Translations under genes and position numbers: made by a program
In this document: in pieces, positions 60,824 to 64,000 of the stretch
Numbering within the stretch: position 1 is the stretch's first letter
Layout: every line of letters starts with the position of its first letter
Assembly (NCBI RefSeq): GCF_010692725.1
Contig: NZ_JAAFZB010000095.1
Span: forward strand, 310,001-374,000
DNA: 64,000 nt
Reading direction: 5' to 3'
DNA from: Flavihumibacter soli
GTDB lineage: Bacteria > Bacteroidota > Bacteroidia > Sphingobacteriales > Sphingobacteriaceae
Notes under the pieces: model-generated
Database searches by the model: none
What the model was told of the DNA's origin: nothing
What the model saw: only the letters and a program-made list of their open reading frames with translations

Positions 60824-61264
60824 ATGTCAGGAATCAATAAAGTAATATTAGTGGGACATTTGGGCAAGGATCCGGAAGTCAGGCACCTTGAGGGCGGCGT
60901 AAGTGTAGCAAGCTTTCCATTAGCAACATCAGAAACTTATAATAAGGATGGCCGCAAAATAGAGCAGACCGAGTGGCATAACATCGTTATGTGGCGTGGA
61001 TTAGCAGATGTTGCTTCGAAATATCTCCAGAAAAATAAGCTGGTCTATATAGAAGGAAAACTGAGAACGCGTTCTTTTGAAGATAAAGAAGGCAATAAAA
61101 AATATACTACCGAAGTTGTAGCTGAAAATTTCACCATGCTTGGCAGGAAGAGTGATTTTGAGAATGGAAGCGCGACAAGCACTGCTACCACAACCCCCAA
61201 GGCTGAGGAACAGCCTATGAGCTACGACAGAGCTAACCCTGAAACCGATGATCTTCCATTCTGA
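60824..61264 (+). CDS. ssb: Single-stranded DNA-binding protein
   Basis: A 146-residue SSB. The OB fold covers about 1-108 (NKVILVGHLGKDPEVRHLEGG, ETYNKDGRKIEQTEWHNIVMW). The flexible linker and the acidic tail ETDDLPF (the DxPF tip that binds partner proteins) follow. It is cotranscribed with mutY. Confidence 0.97.
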   Translation: MSGINKVILVGHLGKDPEVRHLEGGVSVASFPLATSETYNKDGRKIEQTEWHNIVMWRGLADVASKYLQKNKLVYIEGKLRTRSFEDKEGNKKYTTEVVAENFTMLGRKSDFENGSATSTATTTPKAEEQPMSYDRANPETDDLPF

Positions 61265-61307
61265 TCTTATGTAATTCTATACTCCGACGTTCTGCACCCT
61301 GAAAGAC

Positions 61308-62615
61308 TTATTCTACCAAGCCCTGCATATAATCCAGGGTAAGGTTTGTCATGGCCTTTACACCCAGTACAAAGCCACTTTCATCGATAAAAAAATCGGG
61401 AGTATGATGTGATGCGACCTTCTTCGGATCCTTTCCCTTGGGCATGCCCCCTAATGAAATATAAAGGCCCGGAACTTTTTCCTGGTAGAAAGAAAAATCT
61501 TCAGCGCCCGTGTCCGCGGGTATCAGCACAACCTTTTCTTTCCCTGCCGTATTCCGCAGACTCGGAAGCATCCGCTCCGTCAGAGCGGGGTCATTGAAGG
61601 TTACCGGATACCGTACGCTGAATGGAATTTTTACTTCGGCCACTGCGCCGGCGCTTTCCGCGGTCTTAGTCGCCACCTGCTTCACGCGCTCTATAATCAT
61701 CTTTTCATCCTCTGCACTTAAGGCTCGCAAAGTGCCCATCATCTCTACCTGCTCAGGGATGATATTCGACCTGACTCCCCCATGAATCGATCCGATGGTA
61801 ACTATACCTGCATTCTCAGTCACGTTTAGGTTACGGCTGACTATTGTTTGCAGATTATTGATGATCTGTGCTGAAACTACAATTGGATCAACCGAAGACC
61901 ATGGCGCAGCTCCGTGAGCCTGACGCCCCTTGACAATGATCTGCATGTCGTTAACACTGGCCATTGTCCCCCCGGGGCGATAAGTAATCTTCCCGACCTC
62001 GGTCAGCGCATCAATATGAAGTCCGAATATTACGTCAACTTTAGGATTTTCAAGAACGCCCTCTTTCACCATTAACTCGGCTCCACCCTCTTCGCCAAAG
62101 GGCGGCCCTTCCTCGGCAGGCTGAAAAATGAACTTTACAGTGCCTTTAAGCTCGTTTTTGTGGGCAGCTAATACTTCAGCAACGCCCATCAGAATGGCTA
62201 TATGCGAGTCATGTCCACAAGCATGCATTACACTTACCTCCTGCCCGTTAAACTGGGCTTTAGCTTTAGAGGCGAAGGGTATATCCACTCTTTCCTGGAC
62301 CGGCAACCCGTCCATGTCTGCCCTTAAGGCAACTACGGGTCCGGCTTTCGCACCCTTCAATATTCCTACTACTCCGGTTCTGGCCACTCCTGTCTTGACC
62401 TCCATTCCAAGTGACCGCAGATGCCTGGCAATCACTCCCGCGGTGCGGACTTCATTGTTTCCCAGTTCGGGATGCTCATGAAAATCGCGCCGCCATTCAA
62501 TCACTTTCTTTTCAATTTTATCGGCTGACAGACTGGCCTTGCTTTTCAGATCACTATTCTGGCCGAAAGCCGATATTGAGATAAGCAATGCGGGATAAAG
62601 GAGTTTTCTCGTCAT
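61308..62615 (-). CDS. Secreted M20 family amidohydrolase
   Basis: A 435-residue metal hydrolase of the HipO/AbgB/carboxypeptidase Ss1 group. It has a signal peptide (TRKLLYPALLISISAFGQ). Metal-binding motifs: RADMDGLPVQE, HACGHDSHIAIL (Cys/His), PAEEGPPFGEEGGAELM (Glu) and HHTPDFFIDE (His). The dimerisation insert is at about residues 215-330. It probably deacylates N-acyl amino acids or peptides in the periplasm. The active-site cysteine is typical of this branch. Confidence 0.93.
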   Translation of the reverse strand: MTRKLLYPALLISISAFGQNSDLKSKASLSADKIEKKVIEWRRDFHEHPELGNNEVRTAGVIARHLRSLGMEVKTGVARTGVVGILKGAKAGPVVALRADMDGLPVQERVDIPFASKAKAQFNGQEVSVMHACGHDSHIAILMGVAEVLAAHKNELKGTVKFIFQPAEEGPPFGEEGGAELMVKEGVLENPKVDVIFGLHIDALTEVGKITYRPGGTMASVNDMQIIVKGRQAHGAAPWSSVDPIVVSAQIINNLQTIVSRNLNVTENAGIVTIGSIHGGVRSNIIPEQVEMMGTLRALSAEDEKMIIERVKQVATKTAESAGAVAEVKIPFSVRYPVTFNDPALTERMLPSLRNTAGKEKVVLIPADTGAEDFSFYQEKVPGLYISLGGMPKGKDPKKVASHHTPDFFIDESGFVLGVKAMTNLTLDYMQGLVE

Positions 62616-62655
62616 AAATAAACTTAAGAAGCGTTAAGATAGAAAATTTATTAAT

Positions 62656-63153
62656 TCAGAAGGTGTCCGACCCTGATTCGGTTTGATGAAACAGCTGCCT
62701 GCTCATTCTGAAAATATCAAATATATGATGTGCCTCATGGAGAAGAAAAAATTCACCCCAAAGAGCAATAGAGAATTTTCCTAACCGGGTATGCCTCCCC
62801 TTACGGCTCAATTCTCCGGAATCCAGCCTTAAATAAAACTGAGCTATTGACTTTCTGAACAAACGTAATTTATTCAGGAGTTCAGGCACCGGCAGAAGAA
62901 CCGCCTTTTCAAACTCGGGATCTTCTTCTGCGACATAGGGCTCAAATACGGCGTTAAAATTGTCCATGATCGTTTGAATTCTCTCAAAGAAAATCTCCTG
63001 ATACCTTACTAAATGTGCCAACTGCTGACGAATGCTCCATTTACCCGCAATAACTTCTTTGTCGCACTGTTCCTCCGACAATCGACCGATAAGCTCATCC
63101 AAGACCAGGTGCTGGCTTTGCAAGCGTATTTTTGTTGCTTCAGGCAATTCCAT
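62656..63153 (-). CDS. DinB family protein
   Basis: A 165-residue four-helix-bundle protein. Putative metal ligands are His in QQLAHLVRYQEIFF and the pair in LHEAHHIFDIFRM, typical of DinB/YfiT thiol-S-transferase-like enzymes. Substrate unknown. It starts 1 bp after the dipeptidase gene on the same strand ends its neighbour, so it is cotranscribed with it. Confidence 0.85.
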   Translation of the reverse strand: MELPEATKIRLQSQHLVLDELIGRLSEEQCDKEVIAGKWSIRQQLAHLVRYQEIFFERIQTIMDNFNAVFEPYVAEEDPEFEKAVLLPVPELLNKLRLFRKSIAQFYLRLDSGELSRKGRHTRLGKFSIALWGEFFLLHEAHHIFDIFRMSRQLFHQTESGSDTF

Positions 63154-63154
63154 A

Positions 63155-63841
63155 TCAGAGTTTATTAAAGGGAATGTTCATCAGGTCAAAATCTTTCCAG
63201 CCGTTAAAATCAAAATGCCACCACTCATTGTTCAGCACCTTAAAGCCATGAGCCTCCATAACTTGTATTAACGTGTTCCGGTTCACCCTCGCTCTTTTGG
63301 GCAAATCGTTAAATTTTGCACTCGCTTCCGGGGCGAAACTGTCATATGGTGTCGGCATTTTTAATTCCTTGCCGGTTTTAAGCTTAATGAGGGTCATATC
63401 TATGGCGCATCCCCGATTATGCCTTGAACCGGTTTTTGGACTTGCAACAAAACTTTTGTCAGTTGCGATCTCAAAAAACTTCACCGTCACCGAATACGGA
63501 CGATATGCATCATAAATCTTTAAACCAAGGCCTTTTTCTTTCAGCTCCTGCTGAACAGCCGCCAGGGTAATAACCACAGGTAGGCGTGCAAATGCTCTTG
63601 CTTCGGTGTACACCGCCTGTCCCGTAAAATTATTCCTCGTGGCATAGCGGATATCTAGTTTGATATCGGGAATATACTTGATGATCTCCACAAGCCTGGT
63701 ACTACTGTCGGCCTTAATTCCGGAAAAGTAATCCGCATAACTGTCAACAATTCTCAGTTCACCAGGATTTGCTGTCTGCCCGGAAAGGCTTAATGCGCAT
63801 ATAAAAAGAAAGAGAAATATAACTAGAAGCCTTCTGATCAT
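63155..63841 (-). CDS. M15D D-Ala-D-Ala dipeptidase (VanX/DdpX type)
   Basis: A 228-residue zinc dipeptidase. A signal peptide (LVIFLFLFICALSLSGQ) sends it to the periplasm. The catalytic region has RYATRNNFTGQAVY, IYDAYRPYSVTVKFF, the zinc site SRHNRGCAIDMTL (S-x-H-x3-G-x-A-x-D) and EWWHFDF (catalytic Glu and third ligand His). It releases D-Ala-D-Ala from peptidoglycan turnover. No other van genes are near, so this is cell-wall recycling, not glycopeptide resistance. Confidence 0.93.
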   Translation of the reverse strand: MIRRLLVIFLFLFICALSLSGQTANPGELRIVDSYADYFSGIKADSSTRLVEIIKYIPDIKLDIRYATRNNFTGQAVYTEARAFARLPVVITLAAVQQELKEKGLGLKIYDAYRPYSVTVKFFEIATDKSFVASPKTGSRHNRGCAIDMTLIKLKTGKELKMPTPYDSFAPEASAKFNDLPKRARVNRNTLIQVMEAHGFKVLNNEWWHFDFNGWKDFDLMNIPFNKL

Positions 63842-63860
63842 TCTAACGGAGTTTAATATT

Positions 63861-64000
63861 TTATCGGTTAGAAACTATCAGAAGATCAAGGTCTTTATGC
63901 GGTATGTTAAATCGTTCGGCGAGGTCGGTATTGGTAAGTTGTCCCTGGTACAGGTAAATGGCATTACGTACCCCGGGATTTTCCCAGATAACGTTCATAA
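63861..64000 (-). CDS. Probable alanine dehydrogenase, C-terminal fragment
   Basis: Only the last 46 codons are in the window; the gene continues past the right edge. The tail includes ENPGVRNAIYLYQGQLTN and then FNIPHKDLDLLI before the stop codon (63861-63863). This resembles the C-terminus of alanine dehydrogenases (a small G-x-L/I-T motif, then a helix and a D-L-L end). The match is from memory and short, so the family is tentative. Confidence 0.45.
   Translation of the reverse strand, partial: MNVIWENPGVRNAIYLYQGQLTNTDLAERFNIPHKDLDLLIVSNR

Noticed and set aside
63155-63841. VanX-type dipeptidase as glycopeptide resistance
   Set aside because: No vanH, vanA or regulatory genes are present, and a lone secreted D-Ala-D-Ala dipeptidase fits wall recycling.

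Overview
The window is chromosomal DNA of a Bacteroidota bacterium, most likely of the Sphingobacteriaceae (Pedobacter-like). The evidence is the many -7 boxes of the form TAnnTTTG just upstream of genes, the lineage-typical families (DUF4270 and DUF4920 lipoproteins, OmpA with thrombospondin type-3 repeats, a 29-residue mS38-like protein, a short CarB), the rimP-nusA-infB operon, and a PnuC/NadR-kinase pair. I found no tRNA, rRNA, CRISPR array, complete insertion sequence or prophage. Almost all of the window is ordinary core chromosome on both strands.

Layout. 1-12.2 kb: a PAS-rich histidine kinase cut by the left edge, an MFS carrier, a secreted M28 peptidase, RecG, a RarD-like exporter with RidA and a small DUF6728-like protein, an OmpA-type porin, an M24 aminopeptidase and MeaB. 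12.3-22.1 kb: an accessory glycan locus, all on the plus strand, with six glycosyltransferases, a WbsX-like protein, a methyltransferase and an MsbA-type ABC exporter. 22.1-27.2 kb: infB, nusA and rimP behind a Bacteroidota promoter whose leader holds a terminator-like hairpin. 27.2-33.6 kb: a lipoprotein, a small membrane protein, an M1 aminopeptidase, a TlpA-type lipoprotein, an acyl-CoA dehydrogenase and a gene-free stretch with palindromic elements. 33.6-39.7 kb: panC-panD-rfaE2, diverging from a glycogen-synthase-like gene, a DUF4270 lipoprotein and glmS. 39.9-51.3 kb: oxyR, sod, tadA, a tRNA-binding-domain protein, an RlmI-like methyltransferase, TerC, an ECF sigma/anti-sigma/adhesin-like operon, nadR kinase with pnuC, small exported proteins and a TonB-domain protein. 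51.4-64 kb: carB, radA, rng, the mS38-like gene, a TPR protein, HU, mutY, ssb, an M20 amidohydrolase, DinB, a VanX-type dipeptidase and the tail of a probable alanine dehydrogenase.

The part most worth a second look is the glycan locus. Three gene remnants lie at its internal junctions. One (13258-13542) is a frameshifted C-terminus of a GWGKED-type glycosyltransferase, like the intact gene at 19372. One (15335-15583) is a frameshifted C-terminus of a glycosyltransferase like the intact gene at 12361. The third is a short tail of an MsbA-type ABC transporter (20300-20341), like the end of the intact gene at 18441. At the last two, an old gene tail is left immediately before the next gene after a block that carries an intact homologue upstream. 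This is the pattern expected if cassettes (12361-15326 and 18457-20181) entered by recombination within or beside homologous genes, and it suggests a locus that swaps sugar-transfer genes modularly.

Other points of note: a glycogen-synthase N-terminal domain that has lost both the KTGG substrate loop and the whole C-terminal domain; a CarB without its allosteric domain behind a structured leader; a strong plus-strand terminator embedded inside the meaB coding sequence; and a 98-bp element with perfect 11-bp terminal inverted repeats.
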